A program made the translations under genes and the position numbers. From contig FN648651.1 in assembly GCA_000310025.1 (NCBI GenBank), forward strand, positions 13,541 to 74,356: 60,816 nucleotides of DNA. The letters are read 5' to 3'. Positions 43,095-52,904 of this stretch are shown piece after piece. The notes beneath the pieces were generated by a model. That model did no database searches, was not told the origin of the DNA, and worked only from the letters and a program-made list of their open reading frames with translations. Position 1 is the stretch's first letter. Each line of letters opens with the position of its first letter. This DNA is from Ectocarpus siliculosus (lineage: Eukaryota; Sar; Phaeophyceae; Ectocarpales; Ectocarpaceae).

Positions 43095-44177
43095 CTATCC
43101 GTTCCCCCAGACGGTCCCCTCCCCCGGCTGTCTCGATACGATCCTACTGCCGTCTGTAAGTTTCCGTGACACTCGCCGCGAATCCTCTACATTGTTTCGC
43201 GCGTACGGCTTGTATGCATCCGACCTCCACTTCCCTTCTCTCTGAATCACTCGTTCTGCGATGTCTCCGCCCGATGCAAGAGCCGTCGCGCCTCCAATTC
43301 GCAACGAGTGCAACGCGTACTCCTGGGGGTTACGCCCCGACTTCGTTACCACTTCTCTGACTGCACGGAGGGCAGCACTATACCTCGCTACTCTCACAGC
43401 TCTTCTACTACGGTACGAAGCTAGCGGTGCGGAGTCAGGCAACGTCGCATGACACGATAACAGCTCCACCACAAGAGCCACCGCGCCGCCGCGTGCTCTC
43501 ACACCTGACTGCGGTCCGGTGACTTCGTCTCGCGTACGAACCCGTATGTTTCCTTTCTGCTCTTGATCGGCCTTGTGCCCTCTAAACCTCATTTCGACAC
43601 GGTCTGCTCGACGATATTGACTAAAGACTAATTGCGTCTCGCCAGCAAACAATGCTACATCCGCCCTCGTAAGACAGTGTGCCTCATGCACCCTGCCCGC
43701 ATCATTCGCGAACACCTCATCAGACCGTGTGATGAAGAGATAGGACAAGCACAGACACAGCCACATCACTCTGCCCCCTTCCCCCCAGTTCTGGCTTGCG
43801 CTTTCCCCGTCCAGCAGCATACGCCAAGACACAGGCAGACGCACACGGCGTACCGTGCCCATAGCCACGTGGTTCCTCGCAATCCCCCTTAGCGCACATT
43901 TCAACATCAGAGACGACAAGTCGAGCTCGACAGAAGCTTCCAGCCTATGAAAATGTTGTACAGCCGTGATTTTTCCGGATATTGTACTCGCTAGATTACC
44001 CTCAGACTCGAAACACCAGGCTACGAAGCCTATCAACTCCCAGACATGAAGGTCCCCGGTACGTTGCCCTAGGAACTTGGGCTTCTCCGTCAGCCTCCGA
44101 AACGTGCACCAAGAGTTGAAGCCTGACGTGTAAGTCCTTCTAGACGAAGACGCAACTGAGTGCTCGACGAGCTGCAT
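43095..44177 (-). CDS. Tyrosine recombinase (DIRS/Ngaro type)
   Basis: 360 residues from ATG at 44,177. The N-terminal part (about 1-110) resembles a SAM-like core-binding domain (SSSRRTYTSGFNSWCTF). The catalytic domain has the first Arg in LFITRSDEVF, HxxR in HSLRIGGATALASGG, and the nucleophile region WRSDAYKPYARNN. The enzyme would join the circular cDNA to the genome by strand exchange, replacing an integrase. The start codon overlaps the end of the RNase H frame by about 87 nt, so it is probably expressed by reinitiation or a separate transcript. No stop or frameshift interrupts it. Near-identity with the fragment at 30,489-30,896 suggests recent activity. Confidence 0.9.
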   Translation of the reverse strand: MQLVEHSVASSSRRTYTSGFNSWCTFRRLTEKPKFLGQRTGDLHVWELIGFVAWCFESEGNLASTISGKITAVQHFHRLEASVELDLSSLMLKCALRGIARNHVAMGTVRRVRLPVSWRMLLDGESASQNWGEGGRVMWLCLCLSYLFITRSDEVFANDAGRVHEAHCLTRADVALFAGETQLVFSQYRRADRVEMRFRGHKADQEQKGNIRVRTRDEVTGPQSGVRARGGAVALVVELLSCHATLPDSAPLASYRSRRAVRVARYSAALRAVREVVTKSGRNPQEYALHSLRIGGATALASGGDIAERVIQREGKWRSDAYKPYARNNVEDSRRVSRKLTDGSRIVSRQPGEGTVWGNG

Positions 44178-46380
44178 GCCAAAACGTCGGTAACAAAGTC
44201 CCGTCCTGCCTGTCCCAGGTCCTGAACCTGCCAGTCGATATCCGGTCGGAACGCGCGCAAGTTTGAGGCAATGCTATCGTGGTTCCACCGAGAGATGCCG
44301 TCTGCCAGTGTATTAGAGATGCCTTTCACGTGACGCGCGCGGAAACACCACCCGCTTCGCATCTCTAAACATCCTAGAATACGCATTAGCGCTCCCGACC
44401 TCGGCTCTCTAGGTCCCCTGCAACGGTTACACCAATGGATGGAGCTCATGTTGTCCCCACGAAGCAAAACGCTTTGACCAGGATACTCGGATGTAGAGTC
44501 TGCGTCTACCGTGAAAGCCCACGCTGTAACGACCATCCCCAACAGCTCGAGGACGTTGATGCTTAAGTCGTCTCTACCGACTGCCTTGCGACGCAGCCGT
44601 TGTCGGACATCATCCGAGAAATCCATTCGCCAGTATTGCCCCGACTCTAAGCAGTATCCTCCCATGGCGTCCCCACTCGCGTCACTCCACAGCGTTCGAG
44701 AGTGAGGTTGCAGATACATGCTGTAAAGCGGCATCTCTAGCCTACCCTCGCCGTGAAGGCCGCTGGCCTCTGCTAGCATCATACGCCAGAACGACGCGTC
44801 GGCGCGGAACTCGGGACCCAGAGAAATGACCCGTCTCGATTGGCCCTGGCGTACTCCCCCCTTCGAGCCGATGTACTTCTCTTCCCACGGTTGGGAGGGG
44901 GGGCATACCCAACTGGTTGAGCATGCGTCGCACAAAGAAACTTTCCAGGGCGAACAACCACACACACGTGCAACAGCTTCCCCATCAGCGACCGCACTTC
45001 GGTCTCCGACGCGCTACGACGAACTACCCATCCTTCAAGCGCCTCACGCAACGTCGCTAACTTTTGTTGAGGAAGAGAAATCGACATAGCCTTCGTGTCT
45101 ATTACCCAACCCAACACTTCCATGCTCGCCTCCCACGACGTAAGTTTGCTAGCTGAAAATAGTGGTGGGAAACCGTGGGGTCTGTCACCGAAGAGTCGAA
45201 AGTGGTCAGAAACGAGAGATTCGGAAATGATCACACAAAGGTCACCGCGGGGGTGGGACCAGTGCACTTCTACCCCTATAACATCGTCCACATACGCCCG
45301 CGCGAAAAACGGGTCGTCTACTCCTCCACCGGAACCGGGTGGGATTGCACACGCCGCTGGCAGCATCGTTTGAACTTCTGCTGATTCCACCACCGAAATA
45401 TGTGCGGTAGCAAGCCGCCCTTGCGGCGTCGGCGTTGCGTTTGCGGCTGATGTTTTGTTGTGGGAGTGCTCAATCGCTGCTGTGCACAGGCAAAAATACG
45501 GGGGGCTGAGGTTCCATCCAAACTGCAGTTGCCTGTCTACAACGAGCGTGCCTCCAAACACGTATCCGAACTTCGGGGAGTGCGCTCGCTCTACGGATAC
45601 TTGCCGAAACGCGTCTTTGGAATCGACTTTAGCAATCAGAATTGTGGGGGTGTCTCCATGGGCGTCACGCACAAACTTTCCATGCAGGTACAGCACGCGC
45701 CAAACCACATCACGCAATACGTGGCCCAGTTTGCAGACCGGTGCCACGGAAGTGTTGGTATCGTCGTTTACACCCGAAAATCGGAGATCGTTGATGATCC
45801 TAGCTTTCTTGGTGTTCACTACTACTCCCAATGGAGACAAGCGTAGGCCGGGAATCTGGTATGCCGCTGACCTGGGAAACACGAATGCACGCCCGTACCG
45901 GACGTCCTCCTTGATTTTTTTCTGAATGAGGTCCGTATGCTGTGAAACAGATGCATGGTTACCGTACGCGAGAGCTTCATCTACGTCACCGCCTGCTGCT
46001 ATCTGCACCGGGACACCTCTAGACACAATCCGCACCAGAAGATCGATGGAGGGGAACTGTTTTACCCCACCAAACCATTGACGCACGCTACGTGGGTCTG
46101 TTTGCGGCACGGGCAGTATTGTTTCGAGTTGCGACATGGAATCGAAGTCCCCTGCATGACTAAGAAGGAAAGCAAGGCTAACGTCCTCTACGCGACTCAA
46201 CGCTTTCCTCGCTGATTCGCCCCCCCTCGCGGCAATTAGTTCGTCCACCGCATGTCCATAAACACACACGTCGGCATCCACACCTGCTGATAGCCCCGGG
46301 GCCAACCTCGTGTAGACCGGCGTGCTGCCGTTCAATTTAGCCGCATGTGCGCTGCCATCCGAGGTAGGCCGCCCCGCCAC
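44090..46380 (-). CDS. Reverse transcriptase-RNase H, frameshifted
   Basis: The RT part (46,380 to about 44,940) holds RIINDLRFSG, KVDSKDAFRQV, FGWNLSPPYFCL and the active-site YVDD (45,294-45,283). The RNase H part (to 44,090) holds LWSDASGDAMGGY, NVLELLGM, VLLRGDNMSSIHW and NTLADGISRW, the D-E-D-D pattern of DIRS-type RNase H. Between them the frame moves twice, near 44,940 and at a G7 run near 44,896-44,902; the linking segment FFVRRMLNQLGMPP is in the third frame. The homopolymer shift could be a sequencing error. The frame opens directly after the gag TAG in the same phase and has no early ATG, so readthrough from gag is plausible. Confidence 0.88.
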
Positions 46381-46398
46381 GCGGGAGAGCCCGCACCC

Positions 46399-47862
46399 CT
46401 ATTTGTCTTTCCCGTGGGTGAGGAAGTCAGCGGCCTTGGGTCTCGCGCCGCCCTCGCCAGCGGCGCGCGCCTCTCCTCCGCGCCCTCCCCCGTTGCCGTG
46501 GCCAACGCTGCGACCGCGGTGCTTGTCGCTCGTGGCGCTCCCGCCGACACCGCCCCGGCCGACACGAAACGTCACGCTGCTGGCTGCCCTCCCGCGCGCG
46601 CCGGTTGCCGGAGTTTCGGACGCTCCGCGCCTAGCGTGGGAAGGGTTCTGGGCATGGATGTACGGGCAGTTACGATCATGGCAACCGGCCGACGAGTTGA
46701 AGGCGAAGCAGTAACCACGCGATCTTCCGGAAGTGGTCCCCCGGGCTCGCTTGGACGGCGATAGGAGCTGTTCTCCTGCCCGTATCTGAGGCTGGTAGAA
46801 GGCGGCGGCGCCGACCCCGCCCATGGCGATGAAGCCAGTAATCCTCTTCCACTCGATGGTTACCACGGGTGGAAAATCCTCGATGACAGTCGGCGGCGCA
46901 GAGTTTGTTGTCTTGAAACTGATGGCGGCGTCAAACCACCGCGATGCGAACAGGATTAGGTCGTCGTTGATGAATCCCGCGAACCGGAGTTTCTTCGCGA
47001 GATTCCGCATCTCGCCGCGGTTTTCACGACAGTGCTCGGTGACCATCTCCAAGCCGACGTTGAGGGACTCCTCGAGGATGCCCACGCGCTGGAGACTCTC
47101 AGAATCGGTAATGCCTGTTTTGAGCAACGCCGATATGGTCGTGATGAGGATCGAGAGCGACTCTTCCAACGGAACGTCGGCGTTAGACGTGTCAGATCCC
47201 GAACGGTAGTCTTCCACCCGGAAGTTTGAGAGCGTGTCGAGCGATGCCGCCACTTTCTCTGTCACCAGAACGCCTTTGCGAAGCAAGGATTGCCACTCCA
47301 TCTGCGACAGTTTTGAAACTGCCGGAGGCCGTCTCAGGATGAGCCACGCTTTTACCCGGCGGAGGTCCCCCCACATCCGCGCTCTATCCTTTGCCGCAGC
47401 TTTAGCCGCCTCGGCGCTGGGTGTAGCGGGGGCCCGAGAGGCCGGTAGTGGGGCGGTTGTGCCCACCAGTTGCACCTCCCCCTGAAGGCCAGGTCCTGCT
47501 GCTTGGGTGGCGATCAGGTCGTCGATCGTTGCTTGAAGCTGCTGGCGATCGCCGGCGGCCTCATCGCGCTTCCGCTGCAGCTCCTCCCTCAGGCCGTCCA
47601 CCAGCCCGCGGAGAGAAGCGAGCTCAGTCTCATCAGCGGGGGGGTCGCCGCGGGTGCCTGTCCCTCGCGCTCGCGAGGAGGATACCGCTCGACGCCTCGC
47701 GGGAGTACGTGATCCGCTGCGCGTCGAGGGGCGAGCCGTCGAGCTCGCCACCGATCGCGTGGTAGACCTCCTCGTGCGTGGTGTCGAGGGTGTCGCCGCC
47801 CGACCTCGCCCTGCTTGCCCAGCCGCTGCCCTGCCGCTCCGCGTGGAGGCCCGTGTCGGCAT
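46399..47862 (-). CDS. Gag-like protein with CCCH zinc finger
   Basis: From the first ATG at 47,862 the product is 487 aa. The N-terminus (about 80 aa) is Arg/Ser/Thr/Ala-rich. A predicted coiled coil follows (ELASLRGLVDGLREELQRKR). The central part is the likely capsid-like region (MEWQSLLRKGVLV and on). Near the C-terminus is a CX8CX4CX3H finger, CFAFNSSAGCHDRNCPYIH, common in gag of Ngaro/DIRS elements of algae and protists. A Gly/Arg/Ala-rich tail ends at TAG (46,401-46,399). It would package element RNA. Confidence 0.8.
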   Translation of the reverse strand: MPTRASTRSGRAAAGQAGRGRAATPSTPRTRRSTTRSVASSTARPSTRSGSRTPARRRAVSSSRARGTGTRGDPPADETELASLRGLVDGLREELQRKRDEAAGDRQQLQATIDDLIATQAAGPGLQGEVQLVGTTAPLPASRAPATPSAEAAKAAAKDRARMWGDLRRVKAWLILRRPPAVSKLSQMEWQSLLRKGVLVTEKVAASLDTLSNFRVEDYRSGSDTSNADVPLEESLSILITTISALLKTGITDSESLQRVGILEESLNVGLEMVTEHCRENRGEMRNLAKKLRFAGFINDDLILFASRWFDAAISFKTTNSAPPTVIEDFPPVVTIEWKRITGFIAMGGVGAAAFYQPQIRAGEQLLSPSKRARGTTSGRSRGYCFAFNSSAGCHDRNCPYIHAQNPSHARRGASETPATGARGRAASSVTFRVGRGGVGGSATSDKHRGRSVGHGNGGGRGGEARAAGEGGARPKAADFLTHGKDK

Positions 47863-48267
47863 CTGGTCGCGGTTGGAGTCGTATAAGCAGCGAACCGGCG
47901 GCAGGCGGCGGGCCAACGTCAGGGCGGCGTTTCGGGAACACTTCTTTTCCTCTTCATCGTGGGCGTAGTCGATCGCGCGCCTGGATCTGCAGTTAGAATG
48001 GTCTACAAATCCAATCTTCGGGCGAAACTATCTGACGAGGCTTTTCGTCGGGCCCAGAACGACGCGTTGTTATATCGCGAGCTTGCGTTAGTTCGTTCTC
48101 GACGCTTGTGGATTGAGTGGAGTGATTATTGCTGCTGACGCTACGGTCACCGTACGTCGACCAATCCCGAATATTTCTCTCGTTGGAACACTAGCGATGT
48201 TTTTATTTTATTTTATTTTTTTATATATATATATTTTCTTGGATTCGGTGAACCCCGGTTCGCCATC

Positions 48268-49110
48268 GACACGGGTGCTTCCACTCATTGGCGCGTCCCG
48301 TGCTAATACGTGTTTTTATTCTTTTCTTCGATGCGTTGGATACGGTAAACTCCACTTGCCAACAGCGCGGGTGCTTCCACTCATTGGCGCGTCCCTCGCT
48401 AAAACTGACAACACATATGCAGCACGGGTGCTTCCACTCATTGGCGCGTCCCGTACTGATACTTATACGCAGCGCGGGTGCTTCCACTCATTGGCGCGTC
48501 CCTTGCTGAAACTGACAACGCATATGCAGCACGGGTGCTTCCACTCATTGGCGCGTCCCGTACTGATACGTGTACGACTTCGTTTTCGATGCGTGGAAAT
48601 CGGTTAATTCTACTCGCCAACAGCACGGGTGCGTCCACTCCTTGGCGCGTCCCGTGCTGATACGTGTACGGCTTTTTTTTTTTTCTTTCTTGTTGAGATC
48701 GGTTAACTCTACTCGCCAACAGCACGAGTGCTTCCACTCGTTGGCGCGTCCCATGCTGAGGCTGACATCACATATGCAGCACGGGTGCTTCCACTCATTG
48801 GCGCGTCCCGTACTGATGCGTGATTTGTGGTATTTTTCTACCGCTGCGTTGAATTCGGTTAACTCTATTCGCCAACAGCGCGGATGCTTCCATTCGTTGG
48901 CACGTCCCGTGCTGAGGCTGCCAGCACACATGCAACGCCATGCGGTCAGCTCTACTCGCCAACAGCGCGGGTGCTTCCACTCATTGGCGCGTCCCGCGCT
49001 GATACATGTATAACTTCGTGTTTCGGTGCGTTGAGATCGGTTAACTTCCACTCGCCAACAACACGGACGAGTGCTTCCACTATTGGCGCGTCCGTGCTGG
49101 TGCGTGTCCG
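48268..49110 (-). repeat. Hairpin array in the leader, copy 2 (about 11 units)
   Basis: Same units as 20,552-21,835, between the promoter-like box and gag. Stem halves mostly read CAGCACGGG and CCCGTGCTG. At 48,962 both halves changed together (CAGCGCGGG with CCCGCGCTG). Some units have a single mismatch (CCCGTACTG). The loop TGCTTCCACTCATTGGCGCG is more conserved than needed for pairing. Confidence 0.85.
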
Positions 49111-50160
49111 TATATTTTTTTTCATTGAGATCACTTCCGCATGGACAATCCTACGGCAGGTTGACGAGTTCTGGCATGCATCAATTGCTGTCCGGGCGTT
49201 TTTGGAACGGTCGCTCAATCGTCGTTGGATGTGACGTATTGTTATAGAAGGTTTGTGTCACGGTGTGTGCGCGCACGACTTGATGCCCCTCGAGACCTTG
49301 GTACACCCAGATTGACCTTTGAATGACGGCCTTCGCAGGTTCGAACGTCGCGGTCATTTTCTTCTCCCCCTTTTTTTTTTCTCATCTTCTTTTTCCTCAT
49401 GCATACAAGACGTAGTTCGCTGTCTCGTTTTTTTTTCCTCGTCTTCTTTGTTTTTCAGTATTTTTCTTTGAGTCTTTCTCTCGCATGCATGTGATTTTTG
49501 CTTTTATCCGTTCCCGTGAGTGCTGTTGAATGCACTTTCCGATTACGTATGCGGCCGCTTTGTATACCGTGGGACTTGTCAATACCATCAGTGGGGACTT
49601 GTCAATACCATCCGTTGAGACGATTGCTTACGTGAGTGAGCATATTATCGTGGATTCCTTCAGCTATATGCCCCTCTGTGCGTGGCACCGATAAGGTTGT
49701 ACCGGCAAGTAGTCCCTAGTAAGCCGGGGAAAACAGAAAACAAGGCACCTGCCTCATGTGCATACTCTTGACAGCATCATGCCCTACTGCCGCGGGTCGA
49801 TTGGTTATGTCCGAAGCCGCAAGGTTCCTCCACCCCGTGCAGTACAATGGCTGCTATCGTGGCACGTACAGCAACCGCGACAAGTCAGCGTGCGACCATA
49901 CAACAGGCCCCGCGCTTTCTTTTTTCCGTTGAATTTTTTCTTCAGCGAGAGTACATCTCGATTGGGATGAACCGCATCCCATGTTTGGGGAGGTACCTAT
50001 CTGAGCGGCGTGGCGAGCGAGACTGCGGTGGCTTGCCGCCGCTTATCTTACTGCACCCTCCCCCCTCGTGCTAAATGCACGCAGCGGTGATGTCACAAGA
50101 GTAGCGGGACGCGAATAGGAACACGGCCGACACGATGGATGTTGGACACGCGTACACACC
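49111..50160 (-). other. Ngaro-like leader between promoter-like box and hairpin array
   Basis: Co-linear with 21,836-22,931. Non-coding. Contains T/C-rich blocks near 49,368-49,470 and a doubled CTTGTCAATACCATC near 49,576-49,610. In the other copy a roughly 56-bp block (CTTCAGCGAGAGTACGTCT) is tandemly duplicated (22,660-22,745); here it is single. Confidence 0.7.
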
Positions 50161-50166
50161 TTTATA
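50161..50166 (-). promoter_or_regulatory. TATA-like box of the Ngaro-like element
   Basis: CCATATAAAGG on the minus strand, about 57 bp inside A1 and conserved in the truncated copy. A role as core promoter is inferred. Confidence 0.4.
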
Positions 50167-50222
50167 TGGAGAGTCGCGTGCTGGTCGCTTCCCCAATGCT
50201 TGCGCCGTGTCCCGTCCCGCCC

Positions 50223-50485
50223 TTTTCTAAACTGCCGCCGCTACTGCGTAAGGCGGCTGCTGCTGTCCTTCCGTTGCTTCACGCGCTCTGTAGCTGTCAC
50301 ACGTTACCCGACTTTGCTACAGCCCCTGCGTGGACTCGATCACGGAATGACACCCCCAACTATAGACTAATAATTCCCAACGCCGTGGCCCTGGGTTTCC
50401 GGTAGAAAATGAAGCCAAATTCTAATTCGACTGTTACAAAATAAACACCAGTTTATTCTATCTGCTTCGACGAACAAACCTTCCT
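50223..50485 (-). repeat. Ngaro-like A1 repeat
   Basis: 263 bp. The 5' end of the element on the minus strand, nearly identical to A2. Confidence 0.9.
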
Positions 50486-50639
50486 GTTTTTTCATGTTTT
50501 GGTCTCTACATTGCGTGTGCGTATTCGTTGCCTGGCTGCTTTCCTGTTCTTTCCGTTTCCTCCGTGGAGCTCGTCACCTGCTTCCACCCTTCTTGATTTC
50601 TTCTGTAGGGGTGACAGCAACGGGGGCTTATTTTCTATC

Positions 50640-51300
50640 GTCTCGCCGGCAACAACCACGCCATTTCTCAAACGCGTGCAGCTTCGCCTTCGTCCTACGG
50701 CACTGTCTTTGCGACTAACCTTTCGGTATGCCATGTTGAGCATAGGTTGGACCCTTCGCGCTTACGGAATGCTCGATTCGTGCTCACCGAGTATTCCATA
50801 TGCATGTTTAGTATTTTCCAACGTCTCTTCGGCAACAGCCACGCCAATCCGTCCTCGGACACTGTCTTCGACTAAGTTTAGCCTTTCGGTATGCCTTCCT
50901 CAGTGTACGTTGGACCCTTTGTGCTTTCGGAATGCTCGGTTCGTCCTGGCCGAGAATTCCATGTTCATCGTTTCTATATTCTATGGTCTCTTTGGCAACA
51001 GTCACGCCACTTCCATGCGCGTCGTGTTCCTCCTCGGACGCTGTCTTTGAGAGCTTTCGGTGTACCTTCCTGAGTATACGTTGGGCCCGTCGTGCTCTCG
51101 CACTGCTCGGTTCGTGCTCACCGAGTACTCCGCGTTCATCCTATGTATTTTCTTCGTCTCTTCGGCAACAGATACGCGAATTCTTCGCCTTCTTCCTCGG
51201 ACACTTTCTGCGATCATGCTTTCGGTATGCCTTCCCGAGTATAGGTTGGAACCTTTGCGCTTAAGGAATTCTCCGTTCGTGCTTGATGACTATGCCATAA
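50640..51300 (+). repeat. Tandem repeat, period about 167 bp
   Basis: Units start with TTTCGGTATGCC-type words near 50,720, 50,885, 51,055 and 51,220. Each has GTTGGACC, TGCTCG, CCGAGTATTCC-like and TCTTCGGCAACAG blocks, with a partial unit before. About 3.5 to 4 diverged copies. The long open frames across it follow the repeat and are not called. Confidence 0.7.
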
Positions 51301-52870
51301 TTTCGTGTGAAATCTGGATTTCTATTTTGTATAATCACGGCAAGAGAGAACGAGAACGATACACGGAAAAAACCGACGGCACTTTACATCACGAGAAGGC
51401 CCACACACGAACATCTTCGGCGCCCAGCACATACGGCGGCACAGGCCGGATACCCAAAAGTGTACTCAGGCCAGATACCCAAACACATTTAAGAACGGAG
51501 CCTGAAGATGCTAAACAACAACCCGGGAGAAGAACGAGCCCAAAAAAATGTGAAGATAATACTCAAGTGCACACGCAACTATTCGGGATAGCTGGTGATA
51601 GACCGCAATCGCGGTTGTAGTACCAACAGCTCCTTCCCCCAGAATCCGTGACCGATCGTTCTCGATGAAGCTAAGACGGTAGAGTGCTACGCCGCTCTTA
51701 GCGGAACCGAATAGTCGGGAGCTGAACAATATGGAGAACCGGCTTGGTGGGCGGTATTTGCATAGTCATTTGCATAGCCACTTTTCGCGGACAAAAAATC
51801 TTATCTCGCTCTTCTTATGCGATGATTCCCCCGAGCCCAGGCGAGCTCGCCATGTGCCTCACGAGTCAAAACGACGCGTAAGAGTACTTTACATGTCTGA
51901 TTTGGCAGATGTCAATACCCCAGCACATAAGAATGTGACGACGAAACCGATCCACATGGCCGATCGCGCCCCGAACACGGAATGAGGAGACTCGTCTGGA
52001 ACAGGTCAGCTAAACATGGTATGCGACTCCACACAAGTTGGTATCCCGAAATGGAACGCATGTTACGGCAACCCGGCGGTGCCGACACCTCATCACCGGT
52101 GACATGAAAAGGTGAACACAGGATGTCGCCAAGGCATCGTAGAGGGAAAACGCTGAGTGGGACACCGCTCACGAACAACAGCTGAAACAACATCGAATAC
52201 ATGCGAAGCTACAGGACCCATCAGCAAGTGGTTAAAGAATCCAACAACGTCAGCATCCCCGCCCCAGTCTTGCGGCACATCACCTCGTCGGATTGATTGT
52301 GTCGTGTATGTGTGATGCCATAACACTACAGCAGCAGTAGCCGTGAGTGCGATTTCGTGCGTTAGTCTGATAGACTACTGCAATAGTGATCCAATTCGTA
52401 TCGAGTGTTTTCTCCCCAACGTTTCTGTACCATTTTTTGGCTTTTCCCGCGCATAAATGTTCCCACACACGATGTAATTCACAGCTTCGTATATATCTTG
52501 ATTGTTTTGCTCAACGGGTTGGCTTTTCGTCGGGACCTTTGTCTGGTTTGTGCTGTGTTTTCCCGAGGACTTAATGTTTGTTTGTTACGTACTAAAACTG
52601 ATATCTCGAACTGTCATTAACGTTTCTGGGCGCGAGAGTCATGATGAGTATGCATGTTTTGCCATATGTTGCCTTCGAAAGGTTGTTACGTTTTCCACCT
52701 TTCCTGTCTGTGGACCTTTTCCTCTGCGGTTTAGGCTTCCTATCTTCCGAATTCATGGGAAGACGCTGTCGTTCTAAGTGCCTTGCCCGCCACGTAGTTG
52801 CTGGGGTGCTAACCTCCAATGACTCACGCCTCAACCCTACTTACTTCTCGTCTGCACGTCCGCCCGTCAA
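51301..52870. other. No gene recognised
   Basis: Several open frames under 100 codons without domains. A TTTGCATAGTCATTTGCATAG doublet lies near 51,758-51,778. Nothing else supportable. Confidence 0.45.
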
Positions 52871-52875
52871 GTTCT

Positions 52876-52904
52876 GGCCGCCCGTCCTATTGGGGGGCGG
52901 GGGG
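52876..52904. repeat. GC-rich palindrome, copy 2
   Basis: GGCCGCCCGTCCTATTGGGG and onward, an imperfect version of the 55,042-55,072 palindrome, followed by a TA-rich stretch as in copy 1. Confidence 0.6.

Larger units (their letters stand above)
42245..50485 (-). mobile_element. Ngaro-like (DIRS-order) retrotransposon with split direct repeats, 8.24 kb
   Basis: Read on the minus strand: A1 (50,485-50,223), TATA-like box, leader with hairpin array, gag, RT-RNase H, tyrosine recombinase, B1 (43,053-42,815), A2 (42,814-42,552), spacer, B2 (42,483-42,245). A copies are both 263 bp and B copies both 239 bp. The A1-ORFs-B1-A2-B2 order is the hallmark of the Ngaro/PAT type, which integrates by tyrosine recombinase through a circular intermediate and lacks integrase. 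Two frameshifts in the RT-RNase H junction may be real or sequencing errors. Confidence 0.9.
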
